A stretch of 64,000 bases of DNA from Dipteronia dyeriana (lineage: Eukaryota > Streptophyta > Magnoliopsida > Sapindales > Sapindaceae): positions 89,149,819-89,213,818 of the forward strand of contig CM065295.1 in assembly GCA_032871835.1 (NCBI GenBank), read 5' to 3'. The notes below the pieces were generated by a model. It was given only the letters and a program-made list of their open reading frames with translations, made no database searches and had not been told where the DNA came from. A program made the position numbers and the translations under genes. Positions 12,281-22,600 of this stretch are shown piece after piece. The first letter of the stretch is position 1. Each line of letters starts with the position of its first letter.

Positions 12281-12824
12281 ACAACATATATATATATATT
12301 ATATTATATGTTAGTAATATTAATACTATTATATATTATATAATAAATATATTACTTAATTATATAGTATTATTATTATTATTATTACATAATAATATAT
12401 ATTATAAATATTATTATATATATATAATATATAATATATATTAGAAAAATTAATATTAATATTATTAAATATATAAATATTATATATTATTATATTATTA
12501 TATAATGTGTATAAAATAATTTATATAATTATAAAATATAATGTTCATTTTGGATAATAATAATAAAATATAAAAATGTATATTATAAATATTATTGGAT
12601 AATAACAATAAAATATAAAAGTATAAATTATATAGTATATTAATATATATAATATTTATTATAATATATTTATTATTATAATATATATAATATTTATAAT
12701 AATAATAATATATTTTGTATTATATAATATATATAATGTATAATACATATAATATATATAATATATAATGTATAATACATATAACAAAATAATAATATAA
12801 TATAAAAGTATAAATAATATAAAA
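12241..12824. repeat. TA-rich low-complexity DNA left of the virus
   Basis: Long (TA)n runs and AT-only sequence fill the interval between the MITE left half and the first viral base. Endogenous pararetroviruses are known to sit in TA-rich repeats. Confidence 0.8.
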
Positions 12825-13256
12825 TGAGCTCCACACTACCATCTCACAGAAAGAACCAAAAACCGGGGATTTCCCCACTGGCGGCCATCCTTCGGCCTAA
12901 CAGGGTACTGTTCCGGTCAGACACTAACAGAGATGGATGGAGATCAACAGGCCAAGCTAGTCGGTACGTGGCTTTGTTAAACCTGAGTTCATCCTAGCCA
13001 GCAAACATACTGGTTCCGGATGTGTCCAGGGTGTCCAGCCGATATACCAAACTAGTATACAGGATCTGTTCTGATATGCAGGATCCTCATAAGAGGCAAG
13101 CATAGAGCATACTGGGACCTTGGAGAATCATAATCTCAGACCTAGTGTTAGTCGAAGATTGGGAGAGAGAGTGACTGTTTAGCTAGACATTGAGATAGAA
13201 AACATAATCCTCTTTTTATTTCTTTCAGTTCTGCCTTTACAAAGAGGGAAGCTCTT

Positions 13257-13268
13257 CCTTTTATAGAG
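13257..13268 (-). promoter_or_regulatory. Viral pregenomic-RNA promoter TATA box, left copy
   Basis: The minus strand reads CTCTATAAAAGG, as in the right copy. Transcription would run toward 12826 and out into the TA-rich flank, not toward the viral genes. Confidence 0.6.
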
Positions 13269-13461
13269 AAAGGAAAGAGAATCAGGTCATCCTGATCACT
13301 CTTTTAGAGCTGGCGATAAGGATGAGGCTGCGATATTTTACAAAGATATCTTACAAAGATAAGGGCAGCCGATAAGGGCAAACAGCTGGAAAGCAGGAAA
13401 TAAAACGACAAAGCGGCCGACAAGGCGGCCGACAGAAAAACGTGATCAGGACGGGGCAAAG

Positions 13462-14259
13462 CTATGGACTGCTGAGATTGCACGTGGAATGGTATTCGTC
13501 GTCTGAATCGTGGGCTCCACAGATTGAACAGGGCCATGTGTCACGCCATGCGTCCGTGGGGTCTTGGGAATCTTGGAGGAACGACTGAGGGAAAGGATGA
13601 AGACTTCTGGTGGGGTCCCTTGGGACGTCAGGTAATATGAAGATGACGTCCGTGTAGTCATTGTTGATGTCACAGAGGAAATTGAGTAGAGGGACCTGTA
13701 GGTTGGTATGGTATAGGCCTTCATAGTCATAGGAGGTGTCCCACTCGTAACAGATATTGGTAGTCCAGAGTAGCTCGGTAAGTGGGCTGATATTGTAGGG
13801 CCTGCTAAATATCCAGATGCAGCAAACTTTTGCTGCCTGTTCAGGATTCATTTTCCAAAGATTATACTGGGCCATTAGCTGTGTGAGCTCGGCCTGCCAT
13901 GCATGAATGGGCTTGAACCACTGTAGGAAGGTACGGAGGTTGGATGGGCTAGAGCTCTGAACAAAGCCATATAAGGCTTGCAGGGGGAAGACCATAGCAT
14001 GGTGGTACAGGACGGATAAACACCACAAGAACCATAGTACTTGGTCTGAGTAGTAGAAAAAATGGGGAGAGACAAAAGGGTCGAGGAAGGGCCTTTTTAT
14101 GTTGGAGACGGTGTGGTGGCAACCTTGGTTATTAACCTGGGCCAGGTAAACAGGGAGGTGAGTATTTGCAAAGTCGGAGATTTGCTGGGGGGAAGGGGTG
14201 TGGCCTGGAGGAAAAGAGGCTGAGAATTCTGGGGGAAACCCGGGGGTGACTGGGGGAAC
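13462..14259 (-). pseudogene. Viral polyprotein C-terminal region, cut off by a stop (left copy)
   Basis: This is the same frame as the polyprotein, continuing after the TAA at 14260-14262. It is rich in W, Y and F and ends in the possible zinc-binding segment CSICGAHDSDDEYHSTC. In the right copy the region is joined to the polyprotein. The first internal ATG is at 14028, so a shorter separate product is conceivable but unsupported. Function unknown. Confidence 0.65.
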
Positions 14260-17200
14260 TTAAACATGTGGGGCAGAGGATGAGGAAGGTTGGGGAGATA
14301 ACATGTAAATCAAAGGGATTGGGTCAGCCTGGGAAAGGAGGTTGATGGGTTGAGGTCTTGAAAGCATGTCTGGGATAATATTATGATGTCCTTTGACATG
14401 TTTGACAGAGAAATCATATATGGCGAACCAATCTTTCAGCCTGAGGAGCTGTGGATTTGGAGGAAGCTTGTTTCTGAATTCTAGGACCTTTGGAAAGGAG
14501 GAATTGTCCATTTCGACTGTAAAGCTGGATGTCCTGAGGTGGAAGTCGAATTTGGAAATGCCATTCTTTACTGCAAGGATTTCCTTGTAAATGGTATGGT
14601 AGTGTTTTTGGGAGTCCTTAAACTGGCCACTGGCATGGCCGCAGTAGTGGCGGATGTTCGAGGTTTCTTCAATGAGAATAGCACCCCAGAAGTGGTCACT
14701 GGCATCTGTTTGAAGGATGAGGCGGCCTGTTGCGGGAATGTGCAGAGGAGGGGGCTGCTGTGCAGCCTTCTTTAGCTGGGAGATTGCGTCAGTGTGTATG
14801 GTATTCCATTGTGGGGGTTCCTTCTTTAGAAGTTTGGACAGACAGGTAGTGAAACGGCCCGCCTGTGGGATGAAGTCTCTGACGTAATTGACAATTCCTA
14901 AGAATTGTTGCAGCTGTTTGAAAGAGAGATTGCTGTCTGGGAAGTCAAGCAACTGGCTGGCAAGGTGAGGCCCGGGGCTATAGGTGCCATTTTTGATTCT
15001 CATGCCAAGGAATTCAACTTCTGAAACTCCTACTGAGCTTTTCTTGTCGGATAACATGATACCATGTTCTTGGAGAATATGGTGGAATTTTTCGAGGAGT
15101 AGGTTATGGGCCTGGTTGTCTTTTGAGAATAAAAGGATATCATCTATATATAGCAAGGCTGAGGACAGTAGGGGCTGGAAAATTCGGGTTACGGCCTTTT
15201 GGAATAGGGAGGGTGCTGTCTTAAGCCCAAATGGTAGAACGGTCCACTGATAATGGGCATTGGGAAGACAGAAAGCAGTTTTGGGCCTATCCTGTGGATG
15301 GATACCAATCTGCCAAAAAGCTCCTTTTAAATCGAACTTGGAGAAAATTGTTGCGCCGGGTATGTGAGAAAACAAGGCATTGGGCCTAGGAACAGGGAAC
15401 TTGTCATCTTGTAGAAAGAGGTTGAGGGGCTTGTAGTCAATGACAAGCCTTTTCTTTCCTCTGGTCTTCTCGGACCTTTTTTCTACATAAAAGGCTTGGC
15501 AGGCCCACGGAGAGGATGTGGGCTCAATGAGGCCCTGGTCCAGGAGGGATTGACATTCTTCTGTGGCCATGGCGAGGTCAGAGGGGGACATTCCTGTATG
15601 GGTCGCCTTGGTGGGGTTGATGTCTTCATTCAGTTTGAAAGGAAGGCTTATGAAGAACTCGGGGTTTTTCCAGAGTGGGTGAGGATGGGTAAAATCAGTG
15701 TGATTGTTGGCGCAGAAACTTTGGAGCCTTTTTTGAATACTTTTGAAGTCAGGGTTTATGGTTGACAGAGTGAAGATCTTTGGGATGTTAATAAATGGTT
15801 TAAACTCTCTTTTAAACCGGATGCCATGAGGTAGGATCCTGATAGACTTTGCCTGGCTGTAAATATCCCAGCCAATGAGGATGTCTTCGTCAGGCAGGGG
15901 AGTTCCGATAATGTATGTCCAGAGGGTGAAAGACGGGAAGAATTGTAGCCCGACCTTTTGCTTTGAAATGAGGTGGGTGCTGAAAAGTTGGCCGTCTGCT
16001 GCCAGAAATTGGTTTTCTTCTTGTTTCCAGGCATCTGGTGGGAGGACATTTGGGTTCATCATGGAGGAGTGGGCTCCTGTATCGAAATAGGCGATGACCG
16101 GAACTGGTTTGGAGTATTTTGAAGGTATGACTTGGATTTTTACTTGTGGACCAGTGGTGGCTTCTTCATTTGTGGCCTGGTAGGCCTCTGATGGGTAACC
16201 CTGGTCAGAAATGCTGGAGTCGTCTGAGTCCTCTGAAGGGCTGGTGATATCTGAATCTAACATCATGAATGTAGTTAGTTTGCTGACATCCTGTTGTTCT
16301 GAGAAATAGGACTCGACGTCTGCGTCGGAAGGGATCTCTTCTGCCACTTGTCTCAGTTGCCTGATGAGTTTGGCTGATTTTGCTCTTTTGTTTGGACATT
16401 GTTTTGCAAAATGCCCTTCTTGTCCGCAGGCAAAACATTTGTTTGATTTGTTCCAGGATCTTCTTGGCTTCTTCCTGTAATATTTGTACTTTCTGGAACC
16501 TGAAAATCTTTTCTGATTTCGTACTCTATGTGGTCTATCCCTGTTTGGTGTGTTGGCTCTGCAGTTGCAATGTTCACCGGATTTGCATTTCAGGTGGTAA
16601 TCTGGCGGGAACTTGCAGTGTTTGTTGTACCTTTTTCCTTCTTTTAACATTTTTGAAAAAATCCTTTGTGTAGCACAAAGTTTTTCCAAAGCAGTGTGTG
16701 TGAACATATGGATTTCTCCCAAGGTAATTTCTCTGAGGTTCTTTCCTGAGAATTCAATCAGCCTCTGTAATTCTCCTTGGAGTTCTGATGGGAGAGAGTT
16801 CAGGTATACCTGTCTTAAAGTTTCGTCGTTGACGCCACCAAGAGCATGGTATCTGAATGACATGCGCCTGTAGTGGAAGTCAATGTCTTCCTTGTTTAGG
16901 GAACACACCGTCATCTCGAAAAACTCTTGTCTGGTTTGTTTGTAGAACTGGGAAACATCTCCGAGAAATTCTTTGAAGATGATTCCTGTTGCTATCGAGA
17001 CTGAGCCACATCTGACCAATTGCAATTGTCTATATTCACCGAGGGCCTGGTACCAGTCCCTGAGAGATCCAGTGAATCTGGAGACAAATTCACGCAAAAT
17101 GGTTTCAACATTGTCACCTCCTTTGGCAATTTGGAGGTCTAACCAGGCACTCATTTCAGACATTCTTTTGCGCCATTGTCTGGGGGCCACTTCATCGAAG

Positions 17201-18222
17201 TTGAACCACGGACCGTTGGTAGGTTTTGGGGTCTGAGCAGTGTCTCTTTGGGTTCGGTCAGGTCGGTCAGTGGGTGCGGGCCTGGGTATTTCTGTGGTTT
17301 CTGACTCGGATGATGTACTCATGGCCTGGGTAGATGGTTGAGGGTCAGGTTGGGTTGAGGGCTGGGGGTCGGCTCTTGTAGCCATGAAAACATGGGACAG
17401 GTCATCAGGGTCTGAGCCATTAGAGGTATCTGGTGTATAGTCAGAATGGTAAGTTTCCCAAGAAGAGGTAGAAGAGGGTTCTGAGGAATCTGTGTCTGAA
17501 GAGGACAGGTCTGGGGGCAAATGGTGATGGGGAGACGTGTAAAAAGCTTGTTTGCGGTGATTTGGGGGAGGGTAATATTGTTCTTTTTCCTTCTTTTTGT
17601 GGGAAGGTTTCTTCTCTTTGCTCGACGAGGGTTTATCTGTAGGTAATGGTGGGTATTTTCGGAAGAGGTCTCCGGTTGACTTGAAAAACTGTGAGTGGTC
17701 AGGAGGACGTAATGGAGGAGGTGGTGTTTGTGTTGGGAAAACTATAGCTGGGGAATAAGGATGGGGGCTAGGAATGTAAGGGGAGGTTGCAAAGTGGTCT
17801 CTAGTTATTTGGTCTAACTGGTCTTTTAGTCTCCTAATTTCCCTTTCTTTGTTATCAAACTCAGGGCCGAAGTAACCTTGGCTAATGTACTGATGGAGAT
17901 CAGTGTCCAGCCTTGTAACTTTAGCCTGCAATTCTGTGTACATATTTCGCAATGTGGAATCCAGGTGTTGGAGGTGATTGTCTTGCTGGGAGACTTGGTG
18001 CGAGACCTTGTCTATCTTTTGGTCGATAGAGTGGAGGACTCTGTTTTGGACAGAAGCATTTCGGGTGTGCCAGTTGAGGACTTGTTCAGCCTGTGAAGGC
18101 TGTTTGTGTGATCCGTCAGGTAGGACTTTCGCAGACTGGATAAAGGGCCGGGTATACAGATTTCTGTCAGGATTTGATGATGATTCGAGAGGAGGAAAAT
18201 CCTTGTCATAGTTGGAGGCCAT
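14260..18222 (-). CDS. Caulimovirid capsid-protease-reverse transcriptase-RNase H polyprotein, left copy
   Basis: From the ATG at 18222 (MASNYDKDFPP) it encodes 1320 residues before a TAA at 14260-14262. In order: a helical N-terminal region, a Ser/Pro-rich acidic linker, the capsid core beginning FNFDEVAP, a basic region, and the zinc knuckle CFACGQEGHFAKQC. Then follow aspartic protease (YFDTGA), reverse transcriptase (YIDDILLFS) and RNase H (LQTDASDHFWGA). An ATG 27 bases upstream (18249) also lies in frame, but MASNYD is shared by both copies. The stop lies where the right copy has a serine codon, so the enzyme domains are complete but the C-terminal extension is lost. Confidence 0.9.
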   Translation of the reverse strand: MASNYDKDFPPLESSSNPDRNLYTRPFIQSAKVLPDGSHKQPSQAEQVLNWHTRNASVQNRVLHSIDQKIDKVSHQVSQQDNHLQHLDSTLRNMYTELQAKVTRLDTDLHQYISQGYFGPEFDNKEREIRRLKDQLDQITRDHFATSPYIPSPHPYSPAIVFPTQTPPPPLRPPDHSQFFKSTGDLFRKYPPLPTDKPSSSKEKKPSHKKKEKEQYYPPPNHRKQAFYTSPHHHLPPDLSSSDTDSSEPSSTSSWETYHSDYTPDTSNGSDPDDLSHVFMATRADPQPSTQPDPQPSTQAMSTSSESETTEIPRPAPTDRPDRTQRDTAQTPKPTNGPWFNFDEVAPRQWRKRMSEMSAWLDLQIAKGGDNVETILREFVSRFTGSLRDWYQALGEYRQLQLVRCGSVSIATGIIFKEFLGDVSQFYKQTRQEFFEMTVCSLNKEDIDFHYRRMSFRYHALGGVNDETLRQVYLNSLPSELQGELQRLIEFSGKNLREITLGEIHMFTHTALEKLCATQRIFSKMLKEGKRYNKHCKFPPDYHLKCKSGEHCNCRANTPNRDRPHRVRNQKRFSGSRKYKYYRKKPRRSWNKSNKCFACGQEGHFAKQCPNKRAKSAKLIRQLRQVAEEIPSDADVESYFSEQQDVSKLTTFMMLDSDITSPSEDSDDSSISDQGYPSEAYQATNEEATTGPQVKIQVIPSKYSKPVPVIAYFDTGAHSSMMNPNVLPPDAWKQEENQFLAADGQLFSTHLISKQKVGLQFFPSFTLWTYIIGTPLPDEDILIGWDIYSQAKSIRILPHGIRFKREFKPFINIPKIFTLSTINPDFKSIQKRLQSFCANNHTDFTHPHPLWKNPEFFISLPFKLNEDINPTKATHTGMSPSDLAMATEECQSLLDQGLIEPTSSPWACQAFYVEKRSEKTRGKKRLVIDYKPLNLFLQDDKFPVPRPNALFSHIPGATIFSKFDLKGAFWQIGIHPQDRPKTAFCLPNAHYQWTVLPFGLKTAPSLFQKAVTRIFQPLLSSALLYIDDILLFSKDNQAHNLLLEKFHHILQEHGIMLSDKKSSVGVSEVEFLGMRIKNGTYSPGPHLASQLLDFPDSNLSFKQLQQFLGIVNYVRDFIPQAGRFTTCLSKLLKKEPPQWNTIHTDAISQLKKAAQQPPPLHIPATGRLILQTDASDHFWGAILIEETSNIRHYCGHASGQFKDSQKHYHTIYKEILAVKNGISKFDFHLRTSSFTVEMDNSSFPKVLEFRNKLPPNPQLLRLKDWFAIYDFSVKHVKGHHNIIPDMLSRPQPINLLSQADPIPLIYMLSPQPSSSSAPHV

Positions 18223-18342
18223 GTAACATGGGATTGGCTCAGGAACCATTTGTTGTTTATGGAGCAGTCCTTCTTGTTCAAGAATCTGGAGAGCTCTTTC
18301 ATATATGGGAAGAGGCCTGTTCTTTATTGTTTTGAGGCCGAT

Positions 18343-19554
18343 CTAAGAACTGTGGGGGTCTTCAGGTCTCCTGTATGAAGTAACAGGTTTACAGGATTTT
18401 TTCTCCTGTTTGTAGCAGGACCTGCATTCACAATCCGCATCACACATGTCTGGGTCAACGTCCCAGATGAAATGTCCGTTGATTTTGTCAGTGTAGACAG
18501 GTGTGCCGTCAGTTTCAAAGTAACGGATGGGGATTTCCTGTTCCGTGGTGACTGGCCGGATTGACAGTATTTGGAATACTGGGGGAGCGCTGGCGGTTGC
18601 AGTTGCTTCTGCAATCGGAGGGGCAGTATCCGAGGTGCCAACTTGCTTGTATGTTGTCTGGATTGAACCATCTGCCAACTTGGTGAACTCTGTTCCTGCT
18701 GCTACAACCGGTGTCGTGTTTTGGAAGGCTTTCTCATAGTTGGTTATCCAGTTGAGAGGCATGATTTCTGTGAGCTTCTCTCTGGGCAGTTGTTTTGGGA
18801 TTTGTATAATTGTGGGGACTTCATCTTCTCTTTCAGCTTTGATGAAGATGGTGTCGCCTGAGTGTCCAGGAATGGGTAGGTCAAGAGCGTGGTCTTGGAG
18901 TCTGTAGGCAATCTGGTGATGAAGGGTAGCCATATAGGAGTTTGGCATCATTGGAGCTCATATGATCTGCAGTTGGATCTTGAGGCAATTGTGCAGGTTA
19001 AGGTCTCTGAGAGGTATATTGAAATTTGGATAATATGTGAGAGAGATGCTTCCCGCATGTAACGTGGAGAGGCACGTGCCTATGACTGCGTGCTCATATT
19101 GCTTGTAGATGGTGTTGAGCAGGGCAATTCGGGCCGTGACTGGCAATCCTTTCCTGCCATGCAAGGTAAGGATTATGCGTATTGCTCCAATATGCAGATG
19201 AGAATATCCTTCTCTAATCCACTGTTCAATAAGGGGTTGACCAATTTCGAGGTCAACATATTGCTCAGTAGATGAAGCAGGAATCAGGCAGTTGTCCAGG
19301 GCAGTGGACTGGACGTACTCTTTCACTGGAGGGGATCGGTGCTGGACCAGAGCAGTGACTCGTCTGGAAAGTGATTTGCTGCGTTTGAATATGGTATATG
19401 GGTTCAGTAGAGGTAGAGCTGTTTCGGTGATCTGAGCTGATTCTGGGATGTGGGTATATTCCACAAGATGTTGGATTTTGTTTGTTTGGGATTGTCTGAT
19501 AGAAACATTTGAGGAAAGCCTAGAAGGTGTGTTTTCAGAGATGTTGTTTGACAT
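18343..19554 (-). pseudogene. Caulimovirid movement protein gene with in-frame stop
   Basis: One frame of 403 codons plus stop, broken by an in-frame TGA at 18958-18960 after residue 198. The part before the stop contains LRDLNLHNCLKIQLQ and the part after it contains MATLHHQIAYRLQDHALDLP. Both fit the 30K-superfamily movement protein of caulimovirids, which carries virus through plasmodesmata. The C-terminal quarter has a Cys cluster (CDADCECRSCYKQEKKSC). It is the only copy, lying mostly in the spacer between the palindrome arms. The stop makes full-length protein unlikely. Confidence 0.8.
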
Positions 19555-19612
19555 ATTTTTGAGATTCTCCCTCTCTTCTTCTAACTTACTTCCTGAGCCA
19601 ATCCCATGTTAC

Positions 19613-22600
19613 ATGGCCTCCAACTATGACAAGGATTTTCCTCCTCTCGAATCATCATCAAATCCTGACAGAAATCTGTATACCCGGCCCTTTATCCAGT
19701 CTGCGAAAGTCCTACCTGACGGATCACACAAACAGCCTTCACAGGCTGAACAAGTCCTCAACTGGCACACCCGAAATGCTTCTGTCCAAAACAGAGTCCT
19801 CCACTCTATCGACCAAAAGATAGACAAGGTCTCGCACCAAGTCTCCCAGCAAGACAATCACCTCCAACACCTGGATTCCACATTGCGAAATATGTACACA
19901 GAATTGCAGGCTAAAGTTACAAGGCTGGACACTGATCTCCATCAGTACATTAGCCAAGGTTACTTCGGCCCTGAGTTTGATAACAAAGAAAGGGAAATTA
20001 GGAGACTAAAAGACCAGTTAGACCAAATAACTAGAGACCACTTTGCAACCTCCCCTTACATTCCTAGCCCCCATCCTTATTCCCCAGCTATAGTTTTCCC
20101 AACACAAACACCACCTCCTCCATTACGTCCTCCTGACCACTCACAGTTTTTCAAGTCAACCGGAGACCTCTTCCGAAAATACCCACCATTACCTACAGAT
20201 AAACCCTCGTCGAGCAAAGAGAAGAAACCTTCCCACAAAAAGAAGGAAAAAGAACAATATTACCCTCCCCCAAATCACCGCAAACAAGCTTTTTACACGT
20301 CTCCCCATCACCATTTGCCCCCAGACCTGTCCTCTTCAGACACAGATTCCTCAGAACCCTCTTCTACCTCTTCTTGGGAAACTTACCATTCTGACTATAC
20401 ACCAGATACCTCTAATGGCTCAGACCCTGATGACCTGTCCCATGTTTTCATGGCTACAAGAGCCGACCCCCAGCCCTCAACCCAACCTGACCCTCAACCA
20501 TCTACCCAGGCCATGAGTACATCATCCGAGTCAGAAACCACAGAAATACCCAGGCCCGCACCCACTGACCGACCTGACCGAACCCAAAGAGACACTGCTC
20601 AGACCCCAAAACCTACCAACGGTCCGTGGTTCAACTTCGATGAAGTGGCCCCCAGACAATGGCGCAAAAGAATGTCTGAAATGAGTGCCTGGTTAGACCT
20701 CCAAATTGCCAAAGGAGGTGACAATGTTGAAACCATTTTGCGTGAATTTGTCTCCAGATTCACTGGATCTCTCAGGGACTGGTACCAGGCCCTCGGTGAA
20801 TATAGACAATTGCAATTGGTCAGATGTGGCTCAGTCTCGATAGCAACAGGAATCATCTTCAAAGAATTTCTCGGAGATGTTTCCCAGTTCTACAAACAAA
20901 CCAGACAAGAGTTTTTCGAGATGACGGTGTGTTCCCTAAACAAGGAAGACATTGACTTCCACTACAGGCGCATGTCATTCAGATACCATGCTCTTGGTGG
21001 CGTCAACGACGAAACTTTAAGACAGGTATACCTGAACTCTCTCCCATCAGAACTCCAAGGAGAATTACAGAGGCTGATTGAATTCTCAGGAAAGAACCTC
21101 AGAGAAATTACCTTGGGAGAAATCCATATGTTCACACACACTGCTTTGGAAAAACTTTGTGCTACACAAAGGATTTTTTCAAAAATGTTAAAAGAAGGAA
21201 AAAGGTACAACAAACACTGCAAGTTCCCGCCAGATTACCACCTGAAATGCAAATCCGGTGAACATTGCAACTGCAGAGCCAACACACCAAACAGGGATAG
21301 ACCACATAGAGTACGAAATCAGAAAAGATTTTCAGGTTCCAGAAAGTACAAATATTACAGGAAGAAGCCAAGAAGATCCTGGAACAAATCAAACAAATGT
21401 TTCGCCTGCGGACAAGAAGGGCATTTTGCAAAACAATGTCCAAACAAAAGAGCAAAATCAGCCAAACTCATCAGGCAACTGAGACAAGTGGCAGAAGAGA
21501 TCCCTTCCGACGCAGACGTCGAGTCCTATTTCTCAGAACAACAGGATGTCAGCAAACTAACTACATTCATGATGTTAGATTCAGATATCACCAGCCCTTC
21601 AGAGGACTCAGACGACTCCAGCATTTCTGACCAGGGTTACCCATCAGAGGCCTACCAGGCCACAAATGAAGAAGCCACCACTGGTCCACAAGTAAAAATC
21701 CAAGTCATACCTTCAAAATACTCCAAACCAGTTCCGGTCATCGCCTATTTCGATACAGGAGCCCACTCCTCCATGATGAACCCAAATGTCCTCCCACCAG
21801 ATGCCTGGAAACAAGAAGAAAACCAATTTCTGGCAGCAGACGGCCAACTTTTCAGCACCCACCTCATTTCAAAGCAAAAGGTCGGGCTACAATTCTTCCC
21901 GTCTTTCACCCTCTGGACATACATTATCGGAACTCCCCTGCCTGACGAAGACATCCTCATTGGCTGGGATATTTACAGCCAGGTAAAGTCTATCAGGATC
22001 CTACCTCATGGCATCCGGTTTAAAAGAGAGTTTAAACCATTTATTAACATCCCAAAGATCTTCCCTCTGTCAACCATAAACCCTGACTTCAAAAGTATTC
22101 AAAAAAGGCTCCAAAGTTTCTGCGCCAACAATCACACTGATTTTACCCATCCTCACCCACTCTGGAAAAACCCCGAGTTCTTCATAAGCCTTCCTTTCAA
22201 ACTGAATGAAGACATCAACCCCACCAAGGCGACCCATACAGGAATGTCCCCCTCTGACCTCGCCATGGCCACAGAAGAATGTCAATCCCTCCTGGACCAG
22301 GGCCTCATTGAGCCCACATCCTCTCCGTGGGCCTGCCAAGCCTTTTATGTAGAAAAAAGGTCCGAGAAGACCAGAGGAAAGAAAAGGCTTGTCATTGACT
22401 ACAAGCCCCTCAACCTCTTTCTACAAGATGACAAGTTCCCTGTTCCTAGGCCCAATGCCTTGTTTTCTCACATACCCGGCGCAACAATTTTCTCCAAGTT
22501 CGATTTAAAAGGAGCTTTTTGGCAGATTGGTATCCATCCACAGGATAGGCCCAAAACTGCTTTCTGTCTTCCCAATGCCCATTATCAGTGGACCGTTCTA

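Larger units (their letters stand above)
12826..18245 (-). repeat. Left arm of the viral palindrome
   Basis: Pairs with 19590-25022 in inverted orientation. The offset changes by exactly 13 bases between the outer end (coordinate sum 37848) and the inner end (sum 37835). One missing copy of a 13-bp repeat near 13340-13360 explains this. Confidence 0.93.

Noticed and set aside
14393..18211. Several plus-strand open frames of 60-97 codons opposite the left viral polyprotein, mirrored on the minus strand opposite the right copy
   Set aside because: They are antisense shadows of the strongly coding polyprotein; they show no domain features.
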